From an uncultured Bacteroidales bacterium (GTDB taxonomy: Bacteria; Bacteroidota; Bacteroidia; Bacteroidales; UBA932), in NCBI GenBank assembly GCA_944323345.1, contig CALUSC010000002.1, forward strand, positions 1-64,000: a DNA stretch of 64,000 nucleotides, read 5' to 3'. Shown here in pieces: positions 1 through 8,695 of the stretch. Under the pieces are notes generated by a model. The model was not told where the DNA came from. It saw only the letters and a program-made list of their open reading frames with translations, and searched no databases. A program made the position numbers and the translations under genes. The stretch's first letter is position 1, and each line of letters begins with the position of its first letter.

Positions 1-42
1 GTCCGCCTCTTAAATCTTACAGGAAGAATTTCTTTAGGATTG

Positions 43-50
43 CAAAAATA
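43..50 (-). promoter_or_regulatory. Candidate -7 promoter element, leftward
   Basis: Read on the minus strand this is TATTTTTG, an exact match to the Bacteroidota -7 consensus TAnnTTTG. It would drive a gene lying to the left of the window. No TTG is seen at the usual 19-21 bp upstream spacing, so only half of the signal is present. With the rightward element at 73-80 it suggests a divergent promoter region. Confidence 0.4.
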
Positions 51-72
51 GGAAATTATCCGATTATGTTAT

Positions 73-80
73 TATCTTTG
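73..80 (+). promoter_or_regulatory. Candidate -7 promoter element of the ABC exporter gene
   Basis: The sequence TATCTTTG matches TAnnTTTG exactly and lies 30 bp before the ATG at 111, leaving a short leader of about 25 nt. A TTG at 40-42 is too far upstream (30 bp) to be a standard -33 partner. Confidence 0.5.
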
Positions 81-110
81 CTGATTCGAATTTGATTAAA
101 CCGACATTTG

Positions 111-1946
111 ATGAAAGAATTCTGGCAAGTGATGAAGCGCTTCGTGGCGCCATACAAGATATATCTGGCAGGAGCCGTGCTGCTCAACATACTGTCTGCC
201 GTCTTCAACATATTCTCTTTCACCCTGATCATCCCTATCCTCCAGATATTGTTCAAAATGGACACCAATGTCTACGAGTTCATACCGTGGAACACCCCGG
301 ACATGGGATTCAAGGAGCTGGTCGTGAACAACGCATATTACTATGTCACCCAGATGATAGACAAGTTCGGCGGATCGCTCACCCTGCTGATTCTCGGACT
401 CTTCCTGGGCATCATGACTGCACTCAAGACATCGTGCTATTTCGGGTCATCCGCAGTGATGATTCCGCTCAGGACAGGCATTGTCAGGGACATAAGAATC
501 CAGGTATACAACAAAATGATGCACCTTCCGCTCGGATTCTTCTCCCAGGAAAGGAAAGGAGACATCATAGCCAGGATGAGCGGAGATGTCGGGGAGGTGG
601 AATATTCCATCACCAGCTCACTTGACATGCTGATAAAGAACCCGATACTCATCCTGTTCTACTTCGGCACACTCATATTCACGAGCTGGCAGCTGACGCT
701 TTTCACCCTGGCCGTAGTACCTCTTATGGCGTGGGGAATGAGCGCGATAGGAAAGAAACTGAAAAGGGAATCCCTGGAAGCCCAGAGCAAATGGAGCGAT
801 ACCATGTCCCAGCTGGAAGAGACCCTGAGCGGACTGCGCATCATCAAGGCTTTCATTGCGGAAGAAAAGATGATGGTCAGATTCACCAAAGTCAGCAACG
901 AACTGCGCAATGCATCCAAAAAAGTAGCGACCAGGCAGGCCCTCGCCCATCCGGTAAGCGAATTTCTCGGAACAGTCATGATCATGATAGTCCTCTGGTT
1001 CGGCGGCACGCTGATATTGAGCGAAGCCTCCCCTATCGATGCGCCTACGTTCATTTTCTACATGGTGATATTATACAGTGTCCTCAACCCTCTGAAAGAA
1101 TTCGCCAGGGCAGGATACAACATCCCGAAAGGCCTGGCATCCATGGAAAGGGTGGACAAGATACTGAAGGCCGAGAACAACATCAAGGAAAAACCGGATG
1201 CACTGGATATCAAATCCTTTGACAAGGAGATAGAATTCAGGTCCGTATGCTTCTCTTACGAAGACGGGAAAGAAGTCCTGCACAACATCGACATAACCGT
1301 TCCGAAAGGAAAGACCATTGCCCTGGTAGGGCAGTCAGGATCCGGAAAATCGACTCTGGTGGATCTGGTCCCGCGGTATCACGATGTGACTTCGGGAGAA
1401 GTGCTGATAGACGGACATAACATAAAAGACCTGAAAATAAAGAGTCTGCGAAGCCTGATCGGCAACGTGAACCAGGAAGCCATACTGTTCAACGACACCA
1501 TATTCAACAATATCGCCTTCGGTGTGGAAGGCGCCACGATGGAACAGGTGGTGGCAGCCGCCAAGATAGCGAACGCCCACGATTTCATAATGGAGAAAGA
1601 AAACGGATACGATACCAATATCGGAGACCGGGGAGGCAAACTTTCAGGAGGCCAGCGGCAGAGGATAAGCATAGCGAGAGCCATACTGAAAAACCCTCCG
1701 ATCCTGATTCTGGATGAGGCGACATCCGCCCTGGACACTGAGTCCGAGAGACTCGTGCAGGAAGCTTTGGACAGGCTCACCACGACAAGGACGACAATCG
1801 CCATAGCCCACAGGCTGTCCACCATCAAGAATGCCGATGAAATCTGCGTCCTGCATGAAGGCGAAATCGTGGAAAGAGGAACGCACGACGAACTCATCAG
1901 GCAGAACGGGTATTACAAAAAACTTAACGACATGCAGGCTTTGTAG
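111..1946 (+). CDS. ABC exporter, fused permease and ATPase (MsbA-like)
   Basis: This half-transporter of 611 residues would act as a homodimer in the inner membrane, exporting a lipid, peptide or drug; the substrate cannot be read from the sequence. The N-terminal half carries about six membrane segments (type-1 exporter fold, to about residue 330). The C-terminal ATPase shows Walker A GQSGSGKST (about residue 407), signature LSGGQ (about 512), Walker B with the catalytic Glu (ILILDEATSALD, about 533) and the switch His (IAHRLST, about 566). The length fits MsbA-type exporters. I start at ATG 111 rather than the TTG at 108 because it follows the -7 element by a short leader. It stands alone; the next gene has its own promoter. 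Calling it the lipid A flippase itself would be inference. Confidence 0.93.
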   Translation: MKEFWQVMKRFVAPYKIYLAGAVLLNILSAVFNIFSFTLIIPILQILFKMDTNVYEFIPWNTPDMGFKELVVNNAYYYVTQMIDKFGGSLTLLILGLFLGIMTALKTSCYFGSSAVMIPLRTGIVRDIRIQVYNKMMHLPLGFFSQERKGDIIARMSGDVGEVEYSITSSLDMLIKNPILILFYFGTLIFTSWQLTLFTLAVVPLMAWGMSAIGKKLKRESLEAQSKWSDTMSQLEETLSGLRIIKAFIAEEKMMVRFTKVSNELRNASKKVATRQALAHPVSEFLGTVMIMIVLWFGGTLILSEASPIDAPTFIFYMVILYSVLNPLKEFARAGYNIPKGLASMERVDKILKAENNIKEKPDALDIKSFDKEIEFRSVCFSYEDGKEVLHNIDITVPKGKTIALVGQSGSGKSTLVDLVPRYHDVTSGEVLIDGHNIKDLKIKSLRSLIGNVNQEAILFNDTIFNNIAFGVEGATMEQVVAAAKIANAHDFIMEKENGYDTNIGDRGGKLSGGQRQRISIARAILKNPPILILDEATSALDTESERLVQEALDRLTTTRTTIAIAHRLSTIKNADEICVLHEGEIVERGTHDELIRQNGYYKKLNDMQAL

Positions 1947-1955
1947 CCAACTTTT

Positions 1956-2044
1956 CGTATATTTGGCCTGCGGCCACATATACTGTTCACGCCTCGGCAT
2001 AGCAAATAAATTTGTTCTGCTCTCGGCTTCTGCGTATATTTGGC
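1956..2044 (+). repeat. 12-bp direct repeat containing TATATTTG
   Basis: The string CGTATATTTGGC occurs at 1956-1967 and again at 2033-2044, 77 bp apart. Between them lie a small inverted repeat, CAAATAAATTTG (2003-2014), and two CTCGGC copies. Only the second TATATTTG has a correctly spaced TTG. The first may be a decayed or duplicated promoter. Confidence 0.7.
2012..2042 (+). promoter_or_regulatory. Promoter of the CBM9/kinase/amidase operon
   Basis: TTG at 2012-2014, a 20-bp spacer and TATATTTG at 2035-2042 make a complete Bacteroidota housekeeping promoter. Transcription would begin near 2048, about 16 nt before the ATG at 2065. It probably serves all genes to 8687, since no other promoter or terminator was seen between them. 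Confidence 0.72.
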
Positions 2045-2064
2045 TGCGTTATATATTTTTTCGT

Positions 2065-2709
2065 ATGAAGACTCTGAGAATACCTTTCATTCCGGAACTC
2101 GAACGGCTTGATTTCAGAAAACTGGCATTGCAAATGGAAAACGGGGCCGCCAAGGCCCATATCGATACTGTGTGCTGGCCCGATGAATTTCCATACGCAC
2201 CCGACGTCGCCATATCCGTGGCACGGAGCGACAGCCACATAGCCGTGATGTACAGGGTGTACGGTCTCGACCTGAGGGCTGACGCCATGGAAGACAACGG
2301 ACCGGTCTGGGAGGACAGCTGCTGCGAATTCTTCGTTTCCGACCCGTCGGACGGGACATATTACAATTTCGAGATGAACTGCATCGGGACTTTGCTGGCT
2401 TCAAAGAGAAAAAGCAGAGAGGATTTCAGGCTTTTCCAGACTGAAGAGCTGGCACAAATCATCAGGCATTCGTCTCTGGACCGGAAAAAGATGGACCGCA
2501 GCGATGAAATCTTCATCTGGCAGACAGCTGTCTGCATTCCTTTCAGCCTGATAGGTGCAGGTGAAGGCAGTCTCCCGGCATCGCTGAGAGCGAATTTCTA
2601 CAAATGTGCAGACAAGACTGCACACCCGCATTTCCTGAGCTGGAATCCCGTGGAAGTCCCGCATCCGGACTTCCACCGTCCGGAATATTTCGGAAAGCTC
2701 ATATTCTGA
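2065..2709 (+). CDS. Carbohydrate-binding family 9-like protein
   Basis: A protein of 214 residues resembling the CBM9-like family common in Bacteroidota, a single beta-sandwich thought to bind saccharides. Visible family traits are the early WPDEFPYAPDV stretch, the PVWEDSCCEFFV segment (about residues 79-90), a YYNFEMNCIGTLLAS strand and a C-terminal W-N-P motif before HPDFHRPEYFG. No signal peptide is evident, so it may be cytoplasmic or exported by other means. The reading frame stays open back to 1831, but the added residues lie in the promoter region and the repeats, so I start at ATG 2065. It is the first gene of the operon, 22 bp before the sugar kinase, consistent with a role in sugar handling. 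The family name rests on recognition, not on a search. Confidence 0.72.
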   Translation: MKTLRIPFIPELERLDFRKLALQMENGAAKAHIDTVCWPDEFPYAPDVAISVARSDSHIAVMYRVYGLDLRADAMEDNGPVWEDSCCEFFVSDPSDGTYYNFEMNCIGTLLASKRKSREDFRLFQTEELAQIIRHSSLDRKKMDRSDEIFIWQTAVCIPFSLIGAGEGSLPASLRANFYKCADKTAHPHFLSWNPVEVPHPDFHRPEYFGKLIF

Positions 2710-2731
2710 CAAACCATAATGACACTATACT

Positions 2732-3868
2732 ATGAAACGTACACCGGAAGAAATGCTGGCAATAGCCAATGAATTTGAAACCACAGGCAATATCACGGAA
2801 ATCAAGCCCCTCGGACCGGGATTCATAAATGACACATTCATCGTCAGGACGGAAGGGGAAGGGGCATCGAAATATATTCTCCAGAGGAAAAACCATCTTA
2901 TATTTCCGGACGTTCCGGGAATGATGAAAAACATAGAACTCGTCACGGAACACATAAAAAAGAAAGTGGAGGCTGCCGGAGGAGACCCTATGAGGGAAGT
3001 TCTTACAGTCACCAGAAGAAGGCCTGAAACCATGTCCGAGGCTGAAAAGAATGATCCTGCAGGACATCTTTACTACAAGGACCCGGAAGGGAATTTCTGG
3101 GCCATGTGCGTATTCATCGAAGGTTCAGTGACATACGAAAAGGCCGATACTCCGGAACTATGCTACAAGGGCGGTGAAGGCATCGGCAAGTTCCAGGCCC
3201 AGCTTTCAGACTTCACCACTCCCCTGAACGAGACAATCAAAGGATTCCACAATATCAGATGGAGATTCGTACAGTGGGATGAAGCCATAAAACGCGATGC
3301 GGCAGGAAGGGTGAAAGACCTGGCTGAAGAAATAAGCTGGATAGACAGCAGGCGTGACGAGATGCTCGCATTCTGGAGCAAGGTAGAGGACGGGACAATC
3401 CCTACCAGAGTGACCCACAACGACACGAAAATCAGCAACATCCTTTTCGACAGCAAGGGGGATGTCCTATGCGTGATAGACCTGGACACATGCATGAGCA
3501 GCACTTCGCTCAATGATTTCGGAGACGCCATAAGATCTTATACCAATACAGGGGCGGAAGATGACAGGAATCTGGACAATGTCAGCATGTCGCTGGAAAT
3601 GTTCGAAGCCTATACCAGAGGGTATCTGTCGCAGAGAAAAGGGAATCTGACCGATTCCGAAATAGAGAATCTCGCATTTTCGGCCAGATATATCACATAC
3701 GAGCAGGTGCTGCGCTTCCTTATGGACTATATAGACGGGGATACATATTACAAGACTGTCAGTCCGGACCACAATCTCGTCAGGACGCATGCACAGTACA
3801 AACTGCTGCAAAGCATCGAAGCCCAGTACGATGCGATGAAAAAGATAGTATATGAATATGCGAAATAA
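2732..3868 (+). CDS. APH-fold sugar kinase related to N-acetylhexosamine 1-kinase
   Basis: A kinase of 378 residues with the aminoglycoside-phosphotransferase fold. The catalytic loop reads VTHNDTKISNIL (Asp base, Asn metal ligand), followed by VIDLDT, which supplies the second metal-binding Asp. The ILQRKNHLIFPDVPGMM stretch near the N-terminus and HNLVRTHAQYKLLQ near the C-terminus closely resemble NahK of bifidobacteria, which phosphorylates GlcNAc or GalNAc at C1. I therefore expect an anomeric sugar 1-kinase, possibly for amino sugars, rather than an antibiotic-resistance enzyme. The alternative is an AmgK-like MurNAc/GlcNAc kinase of peptidoglycan recycling, which has the same fold. The VanZ-like gene begins 17 bp before its stop, suggesting translational coupling. 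The exact substrate is unknown. Confidence 0.82.
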   Translation: MKRTPEEMLAIANEFETTGNITEIKPLGPGFINDTFIVRTEGEGASKYILQRKNHLIFPDVPGMMKNIELVTEHIKKKVEAAGGDPMREVLTVTRRRPETMSEAEKNDPAGHLYYKDPEGNFWAMCVFIEGSVTYEKADTPELCYKGGEGIGKFQAQLSDFTTPLNETIKGFHNIRWRFVQWDEAIKRDAAGRVKDLAEEISWIDSRRDEMLAFWSKVEDGTIPTRVTHNDTKISNILFDSKGDVLCVIDLDTCMSSTSLNDFGDAIRSYTNTGAEDDRNLDNVSMSLEMFEAYTRGYLSQRKGNLTDSEIENLAFSARYITYEQVLRFLMDYIDGDTYYKTVSPDHNLVRTHAQYKLLQSIEAQYDAMKKIVYEYAK

Positions 3869-4271
3869 ACGGTTCAACATATTCAAGGTAATATTTATCA
3901 TCTACATAATAGGCTTATGTTTCTGCTGCTTCTGGAATTTCAGGGGCAGCATTGATTTGGGCGATGACTGGTGGGGGCTGCCGAAGGACAAGGTCCTGCA
4001 TTTCATGCTTTTCTTTCCTTTTCCGTTCATAGCTTACATGGCATTCCCGAAAGTCAGCGATACCGCCCGGAAATATCTTAAATTCAGCATTCTGATATTC
4101 GTTGCCGGAGCTGCGACAGGTGCTTTGATAGAAATTGTGCAGGGATGGAGCGGATACAGGAGCTGCGACATGCTGGATCTGGCTGCGGACTGTTGCGGGC
4201 TGGCCGCCGCCATTGTCTGCCTGCAGACATACGAAGCATTTTTCAGAAAAAGGAGAAAATCGGAAAAATGA
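3852..4271 (+). CDS. VanZ-like membrane protein
   Basis: A small integral membrane protein of 139 residues with about four hydrophobic segments. It has the VanZ pattern: an early DKxxHF motif (PKDKVLHFMLFFPF), a central Glu-rich turn (ALIEIVQ) and a late R-x-x-D-x-x-D-x-x-A-D segment (RSCDMLDLAADCCG). VanZ relatives are linked to teicoplanin resistance in Gram-positive bacteria, but most members have no known job. It overlaps the kinase gene by 17 bp (11 bp if the second ATG at 3858 is used) and the next gene by 4 bp (ATGA), so all three are probably translated as a coupled set. Confidence 0.85.
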   Translation: MNMRNKRFNIFKVIFIIYIIGLCFCCFWNFRGSIDLGDDWWGLPKDKVLHFMLFFPFPFIAYMAFPKVSDTARKYLKFSILIFVAGAATGALIEIVQGWSGYRSCDMLDLAADCCGLAAAIVCLQTYEAFFRKRRKSEK

Positions 4272-7200
4272 GGATTCTGGTGATTTTGGCGGGGATGTTC
4301 TTTCTGACGCTTCAGAGCGGGGCGGCACAGGAAAAGAGCAAGATTGTAACGGACTTCGAGCCTGTTTGCAGGACTCTGGATACTCTCATCCATTCGAGAA
4401 CCACTGTCATGGGAGAACTCGGTCTGAGGAATGTGATGAGACGGGGCAATTACCTCGACTTCTATTTCACGAATTCGCTCAGCGACCTGCCATGGACTCA
4501 CGCCGACTACGTCTGGTTCATGAAAGAACTCGAAAAAAGATTCCCTCCGGAATACAGGCGTTACAGTCTGGGGCGGGTGAGCAGCCGGGGAGAAAAGATC
4601 CAGGATCTGGTGACGGGAGTGCCCGATGCCGGAGGTTTCCCTACGGTCGATACCTACAGGCTGAAGAAACGTGTTCCGGAAGGCAACCCTATAGTGGAAA
4701 GGGTAGGAGACCTGGAATATCCGGACGGGCTGGACGGGCGTCACATAGCCCTGTGGCAGAGTCACGGACTGTATTACGAGCAGGCCCACGGCAGATGGGA
4801 ATGGCAGAGGCCCTGTCTTTTCCAGACAGTGGAAGACCTGTTCACGCAGAGTTACGTACTGCCGTTCCTGGTCCCGATGCTGGAAAATGCAGGAGCATAC
4901 GTAATGCTGCCGAGGGAAAGAGACATACAGGTGCATGAAGTCATCGTGGACAATGACCCGGATTTCAGGTCTGACAGCAGCTTCAACATGAATACGGCAC
5001 CGGAATTTCTCAGGAAAACCGGCACGTACACGGAATCGGGAAAATGGGAAGACGCCGGGACAGGCTTTGCCGATGCAAAGGAAACATACACGGGGCTGGA
5101 CAATCCTTTCGGAATGGGAACGGCCAGAATGGCGGAATGTACCGACAGGGAAAGCGGCCGGAGCGAGGCCGTGTGGATTCCTGAAATTCCGGAGCGCGGG
5201 GAATATGCCGTTTATGTTTCATACAGGACATTGAAAAACAGCAGCGATGCAGCACACTATACAGTCAGGCATCTCGGAGGGGAAACAGAGTTTCTGGTGA
5301 ACCAGACCATGGGAGGCGGCACCTGGGTGTATTTGGGGACATTCGAATTTGCCGAAGGCAATGAAGGAAGAGTGATGCTGGACAACATGACTGCCAGGTC
5401 CGGGAAGAGAAAAGTCGTCACCGCCGATGCCGTAAAGATAGGAGGAGGATACGGGAACATAGCCCGCAGCATCGAAGGCGATGCATTTTCCGTCCCGGAA
5501 ATCTCAGGAATGCCCCGGTTTACGGAAGGGGCCAGATACTGGCTCCAATGGGCCGGGATAGATTCCACGATATTCAGTCAGAATAATCTGGAGGATGACT
5601 ACAAGGATGACTTCATGTGCCGCGGCGACTGGGTGGCATATATGACCGGCGGTTCGCATGTAAACCCGAAAGAGGAAGGCAGGAATATTCCTTTCGACCT
5701 GTCATTTGCACTTCATTCCGATGCAGGGACGACTCCGAATGATTCTACGATAGGCACTCTGGCCATCTATACGTTGAAATCGGAATACAAGAGGAAACTT
5801 CCGTCCGGGGAGGACCGCAGGACCAGCCGGGAATTCGCGAATCTGGTGCAGAGCCAGATAGTGCAGGATATCAGGGAAGAGTTCGATCCTGAATGGAACA
5901 GAAGATTCATCTGGGACAGAAGTTACAGGGAATCCCGCACTCCCACATGTCCGTCCATGCTGTGCGAACTCCTTTCGCATCAGAATTTCGCGGACATGAA
6001 ATACGGGCTCGACCCATCATTCAGGTTCACCGTGTCGAGAGCTGTCTACAAAGGTATGCTCAAATATCTGAGCAACAGGTACGGATGCGATTACGCAGTA
6101 CAGCCGCTTCCGGTAAATTCCCTGTCAGCCACTTTCGTCGGAGACAAGATCAGGCTGAAATGGATGGCAACGCCGGACAGGCTGGAGCCGACTGCGGATG
6201 CCACAGGATTCCTGCTGCAGACCAGGGTGGATGACGGAGCCTTCGATTCCGGAAAAACAATAAATGCCGGACGGCTTCCTGACGGAAAGTATTTCACTGA
6301 TATAGACTTCATTCCGGGACATCTTTACAGTTTCAGGATCATAGCCTTCAACTCCGGAGGGAAAAGTTTCCCTTCGGAAACCATGAGCGCCGGAGTACCG
6401 GCCGGGGCATTGTCTGAAAGGATTTCAGACACGGACAGCTGCATATTGGTCGTAAACAATTTCGACAGGGTTTCCGGACCTGCATGGTTCGACTCTCCTG
6501 AATTTGCCGGATTCGACAACAGGGTGGACGGAGGCGTGCCATATATGAGAGAAATCGCGTTTACGGGGGAAATGTACCAGAACTCGCGCGAAGCCCTGTG
6601 GCAGAATAATGCAAACCCCGGCTTCGGAGCATCGTACAGTCACATGGCCGGCTCGGTCATAGCCGGCAATACGTTCGACTACCCTTCTGTCCACGGTAAA
6701 GCCATTCTCGATGCCGGCTACCCTTTCTGCTCGTCAAGCGCAGATGCGTTCTGCCATGATACCACACTCGTGGCCGGAATCTGGTGCATGGATCTGATTT
6801 GCGGAAAACAGGCCAGAGTCCCGTCCAAAGGCGACATGCCGGACAGATACGGTGTATTCGGCAGGGAAATGCGCGATGCGCTGGAGCGTTTTACTGTCAT
6901 GGGAGGGAAGCTGCTGGTGTCCGGAGCCAATATCGGGACCGATATCTGGGACAGGATATATCCCGTGGCCATAGACAGCCTGGAAAGGGCGGAAGGAATA
7001 TCATTCGCCGAAAACGTACTGGGATTCAGTTATGTTTCCAATTATGCAGGAAGGACCGGAGAAGTCATGACCGTACCTGCCAGAGTGACGCCCGGATGTA
7101 CGGGAGAGCGATTCCGCTTCAACACCGCCCCTGACGCGAGAATATACAGTGTAGAGGCTCCGGACGGAATAATACCGTCCTCTGAAAATGGCTGTACTTT

Positions 7201-7372
7201 CATGAGATACGGAGATACGAGAGTTTCCGCGGGGATATGCAGCGATTTCGGGACGTACAGGACAGTCTGCATCGGATTCCCGATAGAGACCATCACTGAA
7301 AGAATCTATTTGGACAAGGTAATAAAATCGGTTATCGGATATTTAAAAGGTAGAGGAAGCGATGAACAGTAG
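4268..7372 (+). CDS. Secreted amidase split by a golvesin-like domain, with FnIII and C-terminal domain
   Basis: A secreted protein of 1034 residues, of the kind often labelled xanthan lyase or golvesin-domain protein in Bacteroidota. A signal peptide ending near QSGAAQ opens it. The zinc-amidase (Amidase_3) signatures appear in order: His166 (QSHG), Glu189 (TVEDL), His483 (LHSDAG) and catalytic Glu567 (CELLSH). A golvesin/xanthan-lyase-like beta domain (about 250-395, YAVYVSYR and GTWVYLGTF) sits between the second and third. A fibronectin type III domain follows (about 610-707), then a roughly 320-residue C-terminal domain of uncertain fold. The likely role is cleavage of amide bonds in peptidoglycan peptides. 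I start at ATG 4268, which overlaps the VanZ stop and gives a clean signal peptide; the frame is open upstream to 4145. The next gene overlaps its end by 11 bp. Confidence 0.8.
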   Translation: MRILVILAGMFFLTLQSGAAQEKSKIVTDFEPVCRTLDTLIHSRTTVMGELGLRNVMRRGNYLDFYFTNSLSDLPWTHADYVWFMKELEKRFPPEYRRYSLGRVSSRGEKIQDLVTGVPDAGGFPTVDTYRLKKRVPEGNPIVERVGDLEYPDGLDGRHIALWQSHGLYYEQAHGRWEWQRPCLFQTVEDLFTQSYVLPFLVPMLENAGAYVMLPRERDIQVHEVIVDNDPDFRSDSSFNMNTAPEFLRKTGTYTESGKWEDAGTGFADAKETYTGLDNPFGMGTARMAECTDRESGRSEAVWIPEIPERGEYAVYVSYRTLKNSSDAAHYTVRHLGGETEFLVNQTMGGGTWVYLGTFEFAEGNEGRVMLDNMTARSGKRKVVTADAVKIGGGYGNIARSIEGDAFSVPEISGMPRFTEGARYWLQWAGIDSTIFSQNNLEDDYKDDFMCRGDWVAYMTGGSHVNPKEEGRNIPFDLSFALHSDAGTTPNDSTIGTLAIYTLKSEYKRKLPSGEDRRTSREFANLVQSQIVQDIREEFDPEWNRRFIWDRSYRESRTPTCPSMLCELLSHQNFADMKYGLDPSFRFTVSRAVYKGMLKYLSNRYGCDYAVQPLPVNSLSATFVGDKIRLKWMATPDRLEPTADATGFLLQTRVDDGAFDSGKTINAGRLPDGKYFTDIDFIPGHLYSFRIIAFNSGGKSFPSETMSAGVPAGALSERISDTDSCILVVNNFDRVSGPAWFDSPEFAGFDNRVDGGVPYMREIAFTGEMYQNSREALWQNNANPGFGASYSHMAGSVIAGNTFDYPSVHGKAILDAGYPFCSSSADAFCHDTTLVAGIWCMDLICGKQARVPSKGDMPDRYGVFGREMRDALERFTVMGGKLLVSGANIGTDIWDRIYPVAIDSLERAEGISFAENVLGFSYVSNYAGRTGEVMTVPARVTPGCTGERFRFNTAPDARIYSVEAPDGIIPSSENGCTFMRYGDTRVSAGICSDFGTYRTVCIGFPIETITERIYLDKVIKSVIGYLKGRGSDEQ

Positions 7373-8687
7373 ACAAGCGGAAATCATAGAACTCATTAAA
7401 AAGGAAGTGAAACCGGCTCTGGGATGTACCGAGCCTATCGCTGTAGCCCTTGCGGTAGCCAAGGCGGTGGAAATACTCGAAGACAAATGCCGCTGCTGCA
7501 GCCAGGGATGGAGGATGACAGCAGATTTCAGAATCAGGGTGGAAGTCAGCGGGAACATCCTGAAAAACGGGATGGGTGTAGGTATTCCCGGGACAGGCAT
7601 GGTAGGACTTCATATCGCTTCCGCACTCGGTGCAGTCTGCGGGAAAACCGAATACCGGCTGGAAGTCCTGCACGACCTGAACGAAGAAGCCATAGCACGT
7701 GCCAAACAGATAGTCTCCGACGGCAAGGTGAATGTCGGGCTTGCCGATACTCCGCGCAAACTGTTCGTAAAGGCTTATGTAACTACGGCAGAGGGTCACA
7801 GTGCATCCGCCCTTATAGAAGATGACCATGACAACATAGTGGAAACATGGTTCGACGATACCGTTCTGGACAGCAGCCGGGAAGAATGCGGGAACGGAGA
7901 CGAAAGCACAAAGACGACCCTTGATTACGGACTTACGGTCAGGGAAATACTTGAATTTTCAGCCGGAGTCCCGTTCGAGGATATCAGGTTCATACTGGAG
8001 TCCAGGGACATGAATCTGGCCCTGGCCAAAGAAGGTCTGGCTGCCAGCTACGGTCTCCGTGTGGGCCATACGATTATGTCAGAGAAATACAGGCAGGTTT
8101 TCGGCTCGGATTTCATGAGCTATGCCATGGCCATGACAGCTGCCGCCTCAGATGCCAGGATGGCCGGATGTACCCTCCCGGCAATGAGCAATTCCGGGAG
8201 CGGCAACCAGGGAATTACCGTCACGATGCCTGTGATAGCCTACAGCCTCAAATACGACGTGGATGACGAGCAGTTGGCCAGAGCTCTGGTACTCAGCCAT
8301 CTGGTAGCAATCCACATCAAGGGTTACCTCGGAAAGCTGTCAGCACTGTGCGGCTGTGTGATAGCGTCTACCGGAGCGGCATGCGGAATAGTGTATCTGC
8401 GCGGAGGCTCCTATACACAGATTTGCTCCGCCATCAAGAACATGATCGGCAATATTACCGGCATGGTCTGCGACGGAGCAAAAGTAGGATGCGCACTTAA
8501 AGTGGCCTCAGGCGTATCGTGCGCCCTTCAGTCTGCCGTACTCGCCATGGAAGGCATCTGCATTTCCGAAAGCGACGGAATCATCGAAAAGGATATCGAA
8601 AAGACTATCCGGAATCTCGGTGAAATAGGCTCGAAAGGCATGCAGAGCACTGACAACATGATACTGGATATCATGGTCTGCAAATAA
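7362..8687 (+). CDS. L-cysteine desulfidase / serine dehydratase-alpha-like protein (UPF0597, CyuA/YhaM family)
   Basis: A protein of 441 residues matching the UPF0597 family, whose characterised relatives (CyuA of enterobacteria, archaeal CdsB) are iron-sulfur enzymes that break L-cysteine into pyruvate, ammonia and sulfide. The family opening KPALGCTEPIAVA is present, as are AGCTLPAMSNSGSGNQG (about residues 267-283) and a Cys-rich C-terminal part (LSALCGCVIASTGAACG) that could hold a 4Fe-4S cluster. It starts 11 bp inside the amidase gene, so coupled translation is likely. Its place beside a peptidoglycan-type amidase would suit catabolism of released amino acids, but that link is inference. 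The downstream gene is convergent, only 8 bp away, with no obvious terminator between. Confidence 0.85.
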   Translation: MNSRQAEIIELIKKEVKPALGCTEPIAVALAVAKAVEILEDKCRCCSQGWRMTADFRIRVEVSGNILKNGMGVGIPGTGMVGLHIASALGAVCGKTEYRLEVLHDLNEEAIARAKQIVSDGKVNVGLADTPRKLFVKAYVTTAEGHSASALIEDDHDNIVETWFDDTVLDSSREECGNGDESTKTTLDYGLTVREILEFSAGVPFEDIRFILESRDMNLALAKEGLAASYGLRVGHTIMSEKYRQVFGSDFMSYAMAMTAAASDARMAGCTLPAMSNSGSGNQGITVTMPVIAYSLKYDVDDEQLARALVLSHLVAIHIKGYLGKLSALCGCVIASTGAACGIVYLRGGSYTQICSAIKNMIGNITGMVCDGAKVGCALKVASGVSCALQSAVLAMEGICISESDGIIEKDIEKTIRNLGEIGSKGMQSTDNMILDIMVCK

Positions 8688-8695
8688 GACACCTG

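Noticed and set aside
1831..2064. N-terminal extension of the CBM9-like protein
   Set aside because: The extra codons overlap the ABC transporter end and the promoter/repeat region, and read like non-coding sequence.
2732..3868. Aminoglycoside resistance gene
   Set aside because: The fold matches, but the sequence around FPDVPGMM and the C-terminus resembles sugar 1-kinases, and the context is a sugar/cell-wall operon.
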